The notes under the pieces: model-generated
What the model was told of the DNA's origin: nothing
Databases searched by the model: none
The model's input: the letters and a program-made list of their open reading frames with translations, nothing else
From: Psoroptes ovis
Taxonomy: Eukaryota > Arthropoda > Arachnida > Sarcoptiformes > Psoroptidae
Assembly (NCBI GenBank): GCA_002943765.1
Contig: PQWQ01000006.1
Span: 496,001-560,000, forward strand
Reading direction: 5' to 3'
Length of the DNA: 64,000 bases
Program-made: the position numbers and the translations under genes
Shown here: in pieces, positions 21,308 through 33,905 of the stretch
Layout of the letters: each line of letters begins with the position of its first letter
How positions within the stretch are numbered: position 1 is the stretch's first letter

Positions 21308-22944
21308 TCATCGTGGCAATGGATCATCAAGCATTGATAATGCATATGAAACAGATGTCCACAATGCTTGACATTTATCTAAATCATCAGACTGTTCAAC
21401 AGTCATTGTATCACCTTGTGTATGATGAAAATAGAAATATTTCTCATTTTTCGTATCTAAACTTCCGATCGGTACACCATTCTCATAAAATGCTTGTACA
21501 TCAGATCCTTCATCTGATATCGTCAATGTCGTTGCATTGATTGGTTGCATTAGCTGTAAAATTTCCCACAAAGTACATTGTGATGTTGTATTACTTCCTG
21601 AATATGTGATACCGATCGGTGTGAATGTGCCGATATCTGATTCCATCGCAATCACAAAATTATTAAGATCATTTTTATGTTTTTTTACATAATCATAAAC
21701 GCCAATCAAACCGAATTCTTCAGCTGTCCACAATATTGATCGTAATGTGCGCTTAGGTTTGAGATTCAATTTTTTCAATATCGATATTGTGCGCCATGAT
21801 ATGAATGCACCAGCACCATCATCCATAGCCCCTTGTCCTACATCCCACGAGTCAATATGACCACTGACTAATACAATTTCATTTGGATATTTTTCTCCAC
21901 GAAATTCACTAACCGTATTGCGTGAAATACTTTTATCTTTTTCATTATGATTTTCAGAATAAATTCGTACTATTACTTCCTCTAAATTATGACATAAAAT
22001 TGATTATTGATTGCATTTAAATTTAATCTGATTGAAATCATATACCATTTCGGTCAGAGAAACGCTGAAAAAGATCAGCATCTTCAGTTGTTATACTGAT
22101 TGCCGGAATTCTAGTCACATTGGCATCATATGCTGTAAGGGATATTAAAATGAAAAATTTCATAATCAGATAGATTTTATCTTATGAATAATATATCATA
22201 CATTGCATTCCAGTGTGTGGAGAATCAATCGAAAAAGGTGTCAACGACCGTATCTAAATAATTGCGAAAAAATTTATAATCAATGAAAATTATCGAAATT
22301 AAATTAATAAAAATTACCATTGCAGCAACAGCACCATATTTAGCGGCACGACTTGCACCACTACGACGATAAATTGCCTGTTTACCATATGATTCAAAGT
22401 GAAAATTGTAAACAACAATTTTACCATTGATTTGTTGAGATTTTTGTTCAAGTTCAGTAAAATTTCTAACAACAATTATTGGCGCTTCAATTGTTTGCCC
22501 GTTAGTACCTTCACTATAACCTAAACCAAGAATGTTCAATTTTTTATCTCTTGGTTTGATCATACGTGCCCATTCATTGCCACGTATCCAACGAGGTACC
22601 AATACTTGTTCACCATGAACATTATCATGTGATTCGCGTTGTAATAAATTGATCATATAATCAATTGAATCTTCTAATGTTTTTGTGCCGGTCATACGCG
22701 GACCAAACCGGTCAACAAATTCAGCCAATTGTTTATATGTTTTACCTTTTTCATTGTTCATTACATAATCTATAATTTGTTGAACATCATTTTTTAATTG
22801 TTGTATTTTTGGACGAAATTTTGTTTGAAATAAATGATTTTCTTTGCAAACATTTGCATCAAATAAATTCGAATCTGTTGATGATGATAATTCAATTATT
22901 GCTACGAAAAATATTGTAACATATAATAAATGTTTTAAATTCAT
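21308..22944 (-). CDS. CPQ: Carboxypeptidase Q (plasma glutamate carboxypeptidase-like), M28 metallopeptidase, 479 aa
   Basis: Secreted or lysosomal dipeptidase/carboxypeptidase with a di-zinc site. Exons: 22944-22318, 22253-22202, 22132-22046, 21981-21308; phases agree and the total is 1440 nt. The start at 22944 gives a clean signal peptide (MNLKHLLYVTIFFVAII); an ATG at 22962 would add six residues. Visible M28 landmarks: VSGHIDSWDVGQGAMDDGAGAF (zinc His and Asp, bridging Asp), LWTAEEFG (catalytic Glu and zinc Glu), MESDIGTF (zinc Asp) and FHHTQGDTM (zinc His). A PA-like insert lies between RFGPRMTGT and IDSPHTGMQ. Length fits human CPQ (472). All metal ligands appear present, so it should be active. 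The 3' end was duplicated as a relic at 19501-19710. Confidence 0.93.
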
Positions 22945-25900
22945 TTTTATTTCTATGTTCAATTTCGTTTATTTTATAATGAAGATTATACTAAATCATA
23001 AGAAAATGAATAGACACACAGATCGAGAGCTCAATAGAAAAAATGAAATTAATTAGAGTTTGAAACATTTTTTCTCCAATTTATAAATATTCATTTTGTA
23101 TCATAAAATGAATATTTTATGAGCAAAAGAAAAAAATTGAAATGATTCAAAGTACAAATTTCAATCAGAAGATAACATATTGATTGATTAATTGATCTTG
23201 TCTATTGATCAATATTTGTCAATTGAAATTTTTTTCACTCAAATATTGAATCAAACTTTTAGTATTTACGATTACTTAAGCAAAATTTTCGACATTAAAA
23301 AAAATATGTCGATCAAGCAAATCCACCATATATACGGGTGCATTCAAGATAAGGGAAAAAAATTAAGAATTTTAAAATCTTTGAAGAAAAAGTTGAAATA
23401 TTTATGATGAATCCGTTGCCAATCATAGAGAATTTCCTCAATCAAAATTGACCTTAGTGATTTTGAAAAACTTCAAATCGATCAAAATCGAATAAAATCA
23501 ATCAAAAAACCATTATATTATTTTATTGTCAATCGACAGCCAATAATATTGACTACCGGATTTTCTGCGTTCATATGTTAGTACATTGTTCAATCGAATG
23601 ATAAATCATATATTGAAAAAAATATAATTTTGGAAACCTTGAATGATATTTTAATGATTGACGTAATTAATTTTTTTCAATTTGTGAAATTATTATTTCC
23701 AAATCAATATTATTTTCCCGTAATCATCAAATTGAAAAAATTCAAAATGAAACTCATTTCTTAAATTGTCATATGAATGAATGAATGAAATTTTTTCAAT
23801 TGTCATTTAAATTTTCAAATTTGATTTTCTCTTTTTTGAATGGTCAATCAAATTTCAAATTTAAGGATATTTCAGAACATTTTGCTCGATTAGTCATTCG
23901 TTTTTATTTTCTTCCACAGTAATTTGTGTCCAAGATATTGATTACAAAAAAGAAATTATCATCATTGAAATAATTCAACAAAAATTTTGTTGTTTGAAAA
24001 ATTTCACAACAACAATCAATGATTCTAAAAGCGTTTGTCAAAATTTTTTAGTATCATTCTGAAAGGCTGAGGACTGTTGCTCTTTTATTAAGCTTTTTCT
24101 ACTGCTAAGACTATCCGATTGATTCAATCTAATAAAAACAACATCAAAAAATATGATGACTTATGGTGAAATTTCAATTTCATTTTCGATTCACATTTAT
24201 TCATTCATTCATTTGTTTATTCATTTCTATCTATTTGTGATTAGCTCAATAAATAGCCAGTTGTCCATAACCTATTTAACATTGAGCAAAGATGATGTGA
24301 ATGAATGAATATGAAGAGGCCAATGTTGAAAATTATTATTATTAGCAATTGAATTTGTGAGGGGAAAAAAATAAAGCAACAAATGAAACAAACAAATAAA
24401 AATAATGAATGAGAGAGAAAATTGATTAAACAAATGATTAAATAATTTTAAAATGCCTCAAGTGTTATTATTATTATCATTATTATTTTTAGTATTATAC
24501 CTCATTTGTTATAAAATTTTCAAAATCATGGATCGACTATGTTTAATGTTTTTGACCATCAAATCAATATAAAAAAAAGAGCTCCAATCGATTGCACTTT
24601 CATAGTCCATTCATTCATTCATTCCATTTGAGAACAATTTCATACAGAAATTTTTTGCATTAATTTCAAGATCGTGGCAATTTAAAGTCAAAAAACATGA
24701 ACGAAATATAAACACGAAGACAATGAGTCAGAGAGAGAAAAATTGAAAATTTTGAAAGCTTCAATGTGTATCAAAGGCAATTGAATTGTGCAAATCTGAA
24801 ATTCAATTTCACAACAAATTTTTCTCTTTCTTTTTTTTATTTCGAGAAAAATTGACATATTCGTTATGATATTTTAATTTTAAATGCGTTATTTTTAATG
24901 GCGAAAAAAAAATTTCCGATTTTCATCGTTTGTTCATCATTAAATGATCAACGATTCTTCGTTGTTGTTGTTGATCAATCTCTCTCTGACAGCAAACACA
25001 TGCTTTATTTATTTTTCTCAAATAAAAAAGCAAACACACGTGTAAATGAATGATGAATTTTTGTTTTGAAGTTGAATTTTCCAAGTTTTTCTTTGAAAAA
25101 AATATGAAAAAAAGAGACACCTTAAGAGTGAAAGATGAGATAAATACACAAACACACACACAAATATGAATTAGATGAGACTGAAATGAAAGTGAAAATT
25201 AATGAACAAACAAACAGTGAAATGAAAGTGAAGAAAAAAGAGTTTTATGAGTTTTGAAAGAAGAACTCACACAAATATTCAATTGTAAATAAAAATATGA
25301 AATTGAAATGTTAATGGTAAAATTCAAGGTAAGAAATATGTGTGTGTGTGTTTTATATTTCAAAATTTTCAATCAAATTCATCCAATAATTATTAAATGA
25401 AAACACATCACCAGATACATCGACCGACGCATCAGTGTACTATTTGTTCTGGTTTTGTGGTGTTGTATGTGATTTTTTTAAAATTTAAAATTCAAATTGT
25501 CAATCGGTGATCTTGATTTCACATATTTCGATATTTATTTGCGTTTTATCTGTTTTTTGTTTATTTGCGTTAAATCCAATTTCCGTAATATGAAATCTCA
25601 TCCGTCAACAATTAATTCGCTAATTTGGGATTTATGTGATTGATGTTGCTGCTGTGTTTGTGTGTGTGTGTTAATAATCATGTATTTTTTCTGATAATTT
25701 TTGTTTGAATTTTAAATTTAAATTTAATTTTAATTTTAATTTTTTCAGCACAAATTTCCATATTGCATTATGCTAATCTTGGTTTTTTTGTTCATTTTTT
25801 AATTTTAAAGTTGTTTGAATAATTAATTGTTTAATTGTTAATTGCAAATCAGAAATGAAAGACAAAAGACAAAATCAATTGACGTTAAATGTATTTTTTT

Positions 25901-26792
25901 CTTTTTGAAATTTCCATAAATAATCTGTAATATTACGACAAAATTTTTTGTTTTGTTTTGATAATTATTGAACGAAAAAAATAGACTGAAATTGATTGAG
26001 AATATTTGCTTTATTTTTTTTAATATTCAGTTACAAAAGCAATTACTTTGGCTATCAATCAATAGATTCCGTCAAACATCGAATGATGATGTCATAAATG
26101 ATTTGAATATTTTCAATTCTCGTCAATTGATAATTCTTGGCGTTGATTCAAAAGGAGAAAAATTCCTGCTAATCAATTTTAAAACATTTTTTCATCTTGT
26201 CCATTCAGGAAATGTCATTGAATTTATATGTTTTAATGATAATTTGTCAAAATTCAAATTTGAATTTGAGTTAAATTTTTAAGGAAAAAAGGATTATTAT
26301 AGACAAAATTTGACCAAAATTGATAATGAAATTTTTTATTCAAACAATTAAAATTACAATTTAATTGATAATTGATTATTTTTTGAATTAAAATTTGTGA
26401 ATTTTTTATTTTTCTGATGAATTCAATTCAAATCAATTTGATGGACGTCACACAAAATTCTTTAATGATCAATTAATTGCCAGCGTCCTTGCCATGGTTG
26501 TTGCTGGCCAATATTGTCAATTGATTCAAGCATATGTATTTTTCATAGTTAAATTTTTTATTATTTAATTCAATATATTTAAATTTAAATTTTTTGTTCA
26601 TTTTCACATCACATATGTAATATAATTGATTGTGATATTTATTTCGTTTTTGTGTGTATATTGATTTCGTGTTGTATGCGTCTGTATGTGTGTGTGTGTG
26701 TCTTTTTATTGAAGATATAGAAAAAAAAACGAAATTTTCCGTTTCATTTTATTGATTTGTTTCAATCAATTTTTTCATTCAATTTGATTGCC

Positions 26793-26824
<32 letters not shown>

Positions 26825-27038
26825 ATGATCGTTTGTTTTTTCTGTCCATATATAAATACAATAGAATTTTTCATTAGAAAAATAAAACGATCAATGATTT
26901 GATTTTAAATCATCAAACAGTGTCCATTCAAAGAATTTTCGAACAAAATTGTACACATTGATCGATTGTTTCGAATCAATATTTCTCAGTATTATTTTTA
27001 ATAATTGTTGTTTTTAAATTCGAGCAAAAAAATCAATT
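22945..27038. other. Four-kilobase divergent intergenic region between CPQ and HSD17B12-like gene
   Basis: AT-rich with TG/CA and CAT simple repeats. No credible coding gene; the longest frame (25968-26282) lacks similarity I recognise. A consensus donor at 25329 (AAG|GTAAGA) and an acceptor at 26987-26989 (CTCAG) could bound a 5'-UTR intron of the downstream gene. Confidence 0.5.
26793..26824 (+). repeat. (CAT)n microsatellite
   Basis: About ten tandem CAT triplets, 215 bases upstream of the HSD17B12-like ATG. Confidence 0.95.
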
Positions 27039-28415
27039 ATGGAACAATCAATATCATCAACAGTATCATCATTATCGCCGATATCATCATCATCAAATAT
27101 TATTAATAGTTTTAATAGTGATAATAATAGTAGTGATCATCATCTTCATAATAATAATACGATATTGGCTGCGGCAACCAGCACAATATCACCATTAATA
27201 TCAATGCTAATGAATTCTACGACTAAAAATGCCAAGAAAATGTTGAAAAAAATGTCAACTACGACAACAACCACAACAGTATCATCATTATTTATTGATA
27301 ATGATTATGATGATAAAAATTTTTTTATCAATGATCATGATTATCATAGTAATCTACTCAAAAGTGATAATGATTATGTGGCAAATAATTCGAATATTTT
27401 TGTCGAATCACATGATTATCATGGTTTTATATTACCGAATTTTTCAAAATTACCAACACCAATTATAATATTATCAGTCATAGCACTCATATTCATTGCA
27501 TGGGTATTAATCAAAATTTTCCAAGCATTATGGTCATTTTTCTTCTGTTATTTACTCGGTTTCGGTGTAAAATGGCGTCCCGGTTCCGATAGTTGGGCAG
27601 TAGTCACCGGTTCAACCGATGGTATCGGTTTGGCTTATGCAAAAGCAATGGCAAAAAAAGGTTATTGTGTGTTTTTATTGAGCCGAAATCAAGAAAAATT
27701 GGACAAAGTCAAAGCGCAAATATTGAATGAATGTCCAAACTGTCCTCAAGTTAAATTAATGGCTGTTGATTTCACATTGGATACAATTTATGAACAAATT
27801 AGAAATGAAATCAATTCATTAAATGGTCATGTTCATGTATTGATCAACAATGTCGGCATGGCATATAAATATCCAGAATATTTTACAAAAATACCTAATT
27901 TAGATCAATTTATTACAAACATAATGAACTGTAATATGTTGTCTGTGACACGTATGACGCATATAATTCTACCACTTATGGAACAACGTCGTTCGGGTGT
28001 CATAATTAATGTAGCATCATATTCAGCATTATTTCCAACACCATTTTTAGCTCTTTATTCTGCATCGAAAATTTATATGGACTATTTTTCACGCGCGCTG
28101 CACTATGAATATGCTGATCGTGGCATTACCATACAATCAGTATTACCATATTATGTATCAACAAATATGATACGTAATCCATCCATTTCATTTATGATAC
28201 CGTCACCAGATGAATTTGTTAAATCAGCATTGAGAACAGTCGGTGTTGAAAAACGTACATATGGTTATTTCGCACATAATATCTTGGCATTTTTTCAATC
28301 ATTTATTGTTAAATTTATAATTGGTAATAATTTAAACACAAAAATCGCTTATAGACGAATGAGACGTTTACGAAAAGGTTGTTATCAACGTAAAGGTCTT
28401 AGCCATCATGTATAA
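27039..28415 (+). CDS. HSD17B12: Very-long-chain 3-oxoacyl-CoA reductase / 17-beta-hydroxysteroid dehydrogenase 12-like, 458 aa
   Basis: ER-membrane short-chain dehydrogenase that reduces 3-ketoacyl-CoA with NADPH in fatty-acid elongation; relatives also act on steroids. A single exon. Residues 1 to about 135 are Ser/Asn/Thr/Asp-rich low complexity, absent from the roughly 312-residue vertebrate enzyme. A hydrophobic anchor lies at about 141-172. The Rossmann domain follows: TGSTDGIG (about 189-196, cofactor), NNVGMAYKYPEYF, and the catalytic Ser region (VASYSAL) with Tyr-x3-Lys in YSASK (about 339-343). QSVLPYYVSTNM is also conserved. The basic C-terminus ends GLSHHV, without a clear dilysine signal. 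If the protein starts at a later Met, the low-complexity part would be shorter; the frame has no stop throughout. Confidence 0.9.
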   Translation: MEQSISSTVSSLSPISSSSNIINSFNSDNNSSDHHLHNNNTILAAATSTISPLISMLMNSTTKNAKKMLKKMSTTTTTTTVSSLFIDNDYDDKNFFINDHDYHSNLLKSDNDYVANNSNIFVESHDYHGFILPNFSKLPTPIIILSVIALIFIAWVLIKIFQALWSFFFCYLLGFGVKWRPGSDSWAVVTGSTDGIGLAYAKAMAKKGYCVFLLSRNQEKLDKVKAQILNECPNCPQVKLMAVDFTLDTIYEQIRNEINSLNGHVHVLINNVGMAYKYPEYFTKIPNLDQFITNIMNCNMLSVTRMTHIILPLMEQRRSGVIINVASYSALFPTPFLALYSASKIYMDYFSRALHYEYADRGITIQSVLPYYVSTNMIRNPSISFMIPSPDEFVKSALRTVGVEKRTYGYFAHNILAFFQSFIVKFIIGNNLNTKIAYRRMRRLRKGCYQRKGLSHHV

Positions 28416-29763
28416 AATACTGAATTTCCAATTTATATCATTATTTAAGTACAAATACATTATTATTCTTTGAATTTTCTATATGATAATCATTTATAAT
28501 TTTGCCAATAATTTCATTATTTTTTTCAAAAATAAAATTTTATATGATAATAAATAAAAAAATTTCTAAGAATCATTGATATATCATTTTAATTTGAATG
28601 AAATTTTTATTTTTTTTACAAATCAAAGATCAACAAACATTTCAATTGAATGCGAATGACATTTTTAGCTCATGAAACATATTTCAAAAAATTGCACCTC
28701 TTTGATTTTAAATATTGATTTCATCGATCAGAGAAATTTTTTCAACAAATCAATCACCTAAAATAAATATCCATGACATTAGTTTCATATCCTGTGAATC
28801 TATCAACAAAATATCTACGTCATTGAATGAACTGTATGTGAAAAGATTGAAAAGATATTATCAATGAAATGGTGAAAAAATGAAGTGTTTTTCATCATTT
28901 TAAATTCAAAATAAATATCAAAAAACAGATGCAACTAATCATTGACATTTGGTTCAATGGATTTTGAAAAAGAAAAAAATGAAATTCATATTAATTATCG
29001 ATGTAAATAAAGGATTAACTTTTCAACTTTTTTTTTTAAATCTTGTCCTTCATATATAAATCTCATTCGAGCATGCCAAGCCAAAAACACATTGAAATCA
29101 AAACAAAAACATATAAATAAATAATCATAAATAATTTCAAAACAATATTATTATTATCTTAATTTATTTATCTATTTTTAAATAAATAAATAATAATGAT
29201 AATAATTTAAAAACAATCAACGACGATGATGATGATTGACAAACAACAACAATACAATACAGATGACAATAATAAAATGATTTCCAATGTCATTCGCCAT
29301 TCATTCATTTCATAGATTTGAACACAGTATGTGCAATAATAATGTATATTTCATAAAATTGAAAAAAATCAAAATGAAATTTCACAATTATTTTCCAATT
29401 TCAATCATAAATTGCTGGTTTTTGAATTGGAAAAAATCAGTAAAATTAAAATTTCAAATTTGAATAGGAACATAAAAATCCGACGAAAAAAAGATTGAAA
29501 CGAAAAATCATGACTATTCACTTATTTATTATTATTGATTTGAAATGGAAATGATTTTCTCAATATTCAAACATTGATGATTGATCAGAAGAAGAAAATT
29601 GATTTATTTGACATTTTCTTCTTTTTTCATTTCTTTGACTGACTGAATGAATTGTTGCTGATCATAGTTGTTATTGTCATTTTTCTCAATACGCGCCTTG
29701 ATTGATTTGCTGTGCGCTTTTTTCTTCAAAATTTTGCATTGTCAAGTTTATGTATTTATGAAT
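28416..29763. other. Convergent 3' intergenic region
   Basis: Lies between the 3' ends of the HSD17B12-like gene (+) and the NRF-6-like gene (-). It holds AATAAA-type signals near 28545 and many AT runs. No gene seen. Confidence 0.5.
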
Positions 29764-32411
29764 TTATAATTTTATTTTATTTCCATCACCATTATTATTG
29801 ATATTGTCAATTATAATTGTATTTTTATGATTATTGATATTATTTTGATCATTTGATTGATTATTATTATCGTTATTATTATTATTCATTAGAATTTTAA
29901 ACAAACAAACATAAGGTCTTTCAAATGAACAATAAAGAAAATATGCCAATATTGTCGATATGAATGATGAACCAAAACCAATGAATAGCTAATGAAAATG
30001 AAATAAAAAAACGAGAAGCGTTAGATACTGGTTCGATAATTGAAAATATAATTCAAATAATAATAATAATAATAAAGTTGAGATTACCAAATTAAACAAA
30101 CTTATATCAATCGGTTGACGAATAGTAAACATAAAATGCCAAATAGGTATGATGTGTACTAAATAAATACAAAATGATAACCGACTAAATGGTTGGATAA
30201 ATTTTGCTTCAAGAAATCGCTGTATGATGCCACATTTTCGTTGTGCACATTGTAAACATAACCAAAATATACCGATAGACCAAATTGTTCGTATTATGCT
30301 GAATAAAATTGCCGATATCAGAGGTTCATCAATTGGTTTATCGCTGTTTGCAAAACTATATGAACCAAATGGTTGTAATAAAAATAATGGTCCTATTATC
30401 AGCCAAATCACATAACGCTTCCATTTGGCCATTGATGAAATAGTCAAATGATTTGATTGCTGTCTATTTCTTCGTATCAATAAAATACCGAATAATGAGC
30501 CGAAAAAATATGGAATAAAATGATTCCATGTGGCAAAAATGAACAATTCAACTTTTTCAATTGGAAATCTTTGGACGAAAAAAATGTATGAGTTTAAATT
30601 ATATTAATATTTTGAAATGATGGTGTTTACCTATAATTTGGATGTAAAAATATTGATGGATTTGGAGCTGAACCATAATTCATCACAACAATAATGATCG
30701 GTATTAGGAATCCAATCACGATCATAAAAATTGAATATGCGATACTGATGGATAAATGATAATTTTTGATGATTAAATAAAGACAAACATAGAGTAAAAT
30801 GTGTAATTGAAAATCAGCGCTCAGATACCAATGCATTACATTACACTTGATGAAAAAAATTCAAAAAATAAATTAATCTAATCGATCATCATTCTTGATT
30901 GTACACTTACCACTTTTTCTGATGGAAAAAAATTACTTATATAAGAAAAACCAAGAAACCAATTTTGATAACAAGGTTCAGTAATGAAATCAATATAATC
31001 CGAATGAAATAATGGACCATCACCAACACGTGGCCATAATAACAATAAACAGGTTGCGCCAATCAATGAAGGTGTGAAACTATGAAATCAAAATCATTGA
31101 TAAATTTAATTCTTGCTAAAAATTTCAAAAAAAGACAACATACCGAATCCAGCGTAACCAAACATAATTAAGAAAATTAATCGATGTTTTATTGATCATT
31201 AGTACAGTGTATATCGTTAATGTACCACTTATAAAGAAAAAGGTTTCAACAGCTAGCCCAGCATTTATGATAAAATGAGCAAATAAATTATGAATAATGT
31301 TAACCCGTTTATCAATAGATTGTACTGGCGATACTAAATCATCGAAATGTGTGAATGGATAAAATAAAAATACGTGTGCGAATATAATCCAATATATTGA
31401 TAATACACGTAAACCATGAATGAATTTCAATTGTGATGAATTTGTTTGATTATCATTATCACTTAATTTAAACAATGTATTGGTATTTTTGATCAATGAA
31501 AAACTGCTTAAAATTTCCATCAAACCATTAGATGATGAAGTAGGTTGATATGAGCATAAATCTAATAATGTACCAATAAACATCAGCAATAAATGACTGA
31601 AAAATATGGCCCTGGTTAATTGAAAAAAAATTATTTGGATCAATCAGTTTTAAGGAATTATTAACCTAATAATTTTTTCACCGAATCGAATCGGTTTATT
31701 CAATGTTTGTGTTTTTCTTTCTTGACACATTCGTATGCGTATACGTAAATCCATCGAATTCGGGTTTACATGAATAATCTTTCTCCAAATTTCATTCAAT
31801 TCATATTCATCACAAGTGGATGGCAAACACAAACCATTATTAATGCCAGAAAATGTTTCCCAATTGTACACAAAACGTAAAGATTCATATAAATTTTTGA
31901 CAATGAATGAATTATTAGATGATAATATGGGCACATTTTTTGTATCATTTATTTCGGGCAATTTAATTTCCATGATACAATATTTGCCTCGTACATCATA
32001 TTCATCTTTCGATTCGATCGTTAAACATTCATCGAAATTTCCTGGTTCAAAAAATGAACCCATTAAAATACCGGATGGAAAATGGCCATTTGAATCCCAC
32101 ACTATGCCAATAAAAGAAAACCAATATTAGAAATTTGATCAAAAAATCAAAATCACTCAACTTTTCATTGACCATTCGTGTTTGAAGGGATTTAGAAAAT
32201 ATCCATCCATTGAATTGCGACATTTCTCGCTAATATTTAATACGTTTTTCAAATCTGAATTCCATTGATTAAATTGTTTACCGATTAATGTTTGATCAAA
32301 ATTCTCATTCCATTGTTTGACCAATATTTCAATATTCTTGTCACTGTCTTTGAATGAATTCGAATACTCAAATATTTGAAAAAATACGATTAAAATGTAA
32401 AATATTTTCAT
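29764..32411 (-). CDS. NRF-6-type (nose resistant to fluoxetine) multipass acyltransferase, 747 aa
   Basis: Exons: 32411-32162, 32101-31666, 31611-31144, 31079-30911, 30845-30631, 30568-30088, 29988-29764. All phases agree (2244 nt). Signal peptide MKIFYILIVFFQIFEYSNS, then an extracellular cysteine-containing NRF domain (WDSNGHFPSGILMGSFFEPGNFDECL...GLCLPSTC). An acyltransferase-3 domain with about ten membrane helices follows. Landmarks are HGLRVLSIYWIIFAHV, NAGLAVETFFFISG, CNVMHWYLSADFQL and the closing SFERP. Family members in C. elegans and insects are linked to lipid or yolk transport and drug sensitivity; the substrate here is unknown. The C-terminal tail is Asn-rich low complexity. 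The exon 1 donor (A|GTTGAG) is weak. It lies 210 bases downstream of COX15 on the same strand. Confidence 0.88.
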
Positions 32412-32621
32412 TTTTTTGATGATAAAAACCATCAAAAATATCTTTCATGAACATGTAAAGTCAAATGAACGCGAATAAAATTGACAATGATAAAATAAAA
32501 ATAAAATTTCGAAAGCTTGAAAACCTTGAAATTTCGGTTAAAATTTTTAAACATCAGATTTTAGAAATTTATTGGTTCATTGTAATAAATTTTTTGTTCA
32601 ATAAATAATTTATTCATCAAA

Positions 32622-33905
32622 TTATTTGGGCAATTTTTTTATCCATCTTAACTCTTTGGATAACCATAATGCAATCGATAATGTTACCATTGCATTTGTT
32701 TGATGTGCTGATGCTATTTCGATTGGTACATAATTTAATAATGCTGTTATTCCAAGTGTTATCTGCGTCATTACTGCTAATATTAATAAATTTGAAGCTA
32801 ATCGTGCTTTTGGTGGTAATTTTAATTTAAATGAATATGCCCATAAGCCCATCATGAATAGACCGGTTATTTCGCCCAGATGTCTATGAATAAATTGCGT
32901 ACATGTGGGATTTTCGAAAAAATTCTTCCATAATGGTTGTTGTCGCAATAGATCTGACGGTATCCAGCGATCAGCCATTTTTGGCCATGAATTATATACT
33001 AAACCAGCATCTATACCGGCAACAAATGCGCCTGATATTGCTGTGGTTAATATGAATAATTTTGATCCAGCGACTAAATGTTTATATTTTATCAATTGTT
33101 TCGTAACTGCTGGCACATTTTTTGTTAAACTATCAGGGCATATATTGACCAAGGCATTGTAAAATATGAGAGAATAAAATACCATTGCAGTGCCTAAATG
33201 TGCTGCTAATCGATATTGACTGACACGTGGTTCATGTGTATAAACTTCTTTTTCTTCCAAACCGCTTTTGACCATATACCAACCGAGCATACCTTGAGTA
33301 GCTAATAATGAGCCAAATATACCGACACGAATTTTAGTTGATTTATTTAGCCAATTCTTTTTCCAAAATATAGCAGCCGGTAAGAAAAATAATAGACCGA
33401 TTGTACGACCAAACATACGATGTGCATATTCCATATACCATATTCTTTTAAATTGTTCAAGAGTTATATCTTTATTTTTGATTTTGAATTCTGGATATTG
33501 CTTATATTTTTCAAATTCAATATCCCATTGTTCAGAACTGAATGGTGGTAGCTCTTTGAATGGATGCCAATCGACCATCGATAGTCCAGATTCAGTTAAT
33601 CGTGTTATTCCACCTAAACTAACCGTCATAAATGTTAAACCAGAACACGTTAATAGCCAATAACCAATAATACGACTTCTTTTCAATAATACAGCATCTG
33701 ATACGATTGTTGAGGATGAAAATTTTTTCAAAGTATTCTTTAATAATTCACGATGATTCAATAATCTATTTGTCGGAATGTTTGAATGAAAATTTCTTGA
33801 TATTAAATGATTTTTGTTAATTAACAGAATTGATTTACGAAATGAAGTAGTACTGTTCAATAATGTATACTTTATTGGACAGCGATTAATTAGGGTTGAT
33901 AACAT
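32622..33905 (-). CDS. COX15: Heme A synthase, cytochrome c oxidase assembly protein COX15, 427 aa
   Basis: Inner-mitochondrial-membrane enzyme that oxidises the C8 methyl of heme O to make heme A for cytochrome oxidase. A single uninterrupted exon. Residues 1 to about 75 are basic and Ser-rich, fitting a mitochondrial targeting peptide. Landmarks are GGITRLTESGLSMVDWHPFKELPP, the heme-ligand His segments EYAHRMFGR, YRLAAHLGTA, FIHRHLGEITG and SAHQTNAM, and eight hydrophobic helices. Length is close to human COX15 (410). Upstream, in the opposite direction, lies another mitochondrial gene (SLC25A11), 992 bases away, so a shared promoter region is possible. Confidence 0.95.
   Translation of the reverse strand: MLSTLINRCPIKYTLLNSTTSFRKSILLINKNHLISRNFHSNIPTNRLLNHRELLKNTLKKFSSSTIVSDAVLLKRSRIIGYWLLTCSGLTFMTVSLGGITRLTESGLSMVDWHPFKELPPFSSEQWDIEFEKYKQYPEFKIKNKDITLEQFKRIWYMEYAHRMFGRTIGLLFFLPAAIFWKKNWLNKSTKIRVGIFGSLLATQGMLGWYMVKSGLEEKEVYTHEPRVSQYRLAAHLGTAMVFYSLIFYNALVNICPDSLTKNVPAVTKQLIKYKHLVAGSKLFILTTAISGAFVAGIDAGLVYNSWPKMADRWIPSDLLRQQPLWKNFFENPTCTQFIHRHLGEITGLFMMGLWAYSFKLKLPPKARLASNLLILAVMTQITLGITALLNYVPIEIASAHQTNAMVTLSIALWLSKELRWIKKLPK

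Larger units (their letters stand above)
19713..21490 (+). repeat. Tandem duplication unit 2 (about 1.75 kb)
   Basis: Second unit of the duplication. It contains C2-like copy 2, and its right end is the real 3' end of CPQ. The junction with unit 1 lies at 19710-19713, where CPQ-like sequence changes abruptly to the unit-start sequence. Confidence 0.8.

Noticed and set aside
25968..26282. 104-codon plus-strand frame upstream of the HSD17B12-like gene
   Set aside because: No signal peptide, domain or family similarity that I can name, and it sits in a likely 5'-UTR intron; chance frame in AT-rich DNA.
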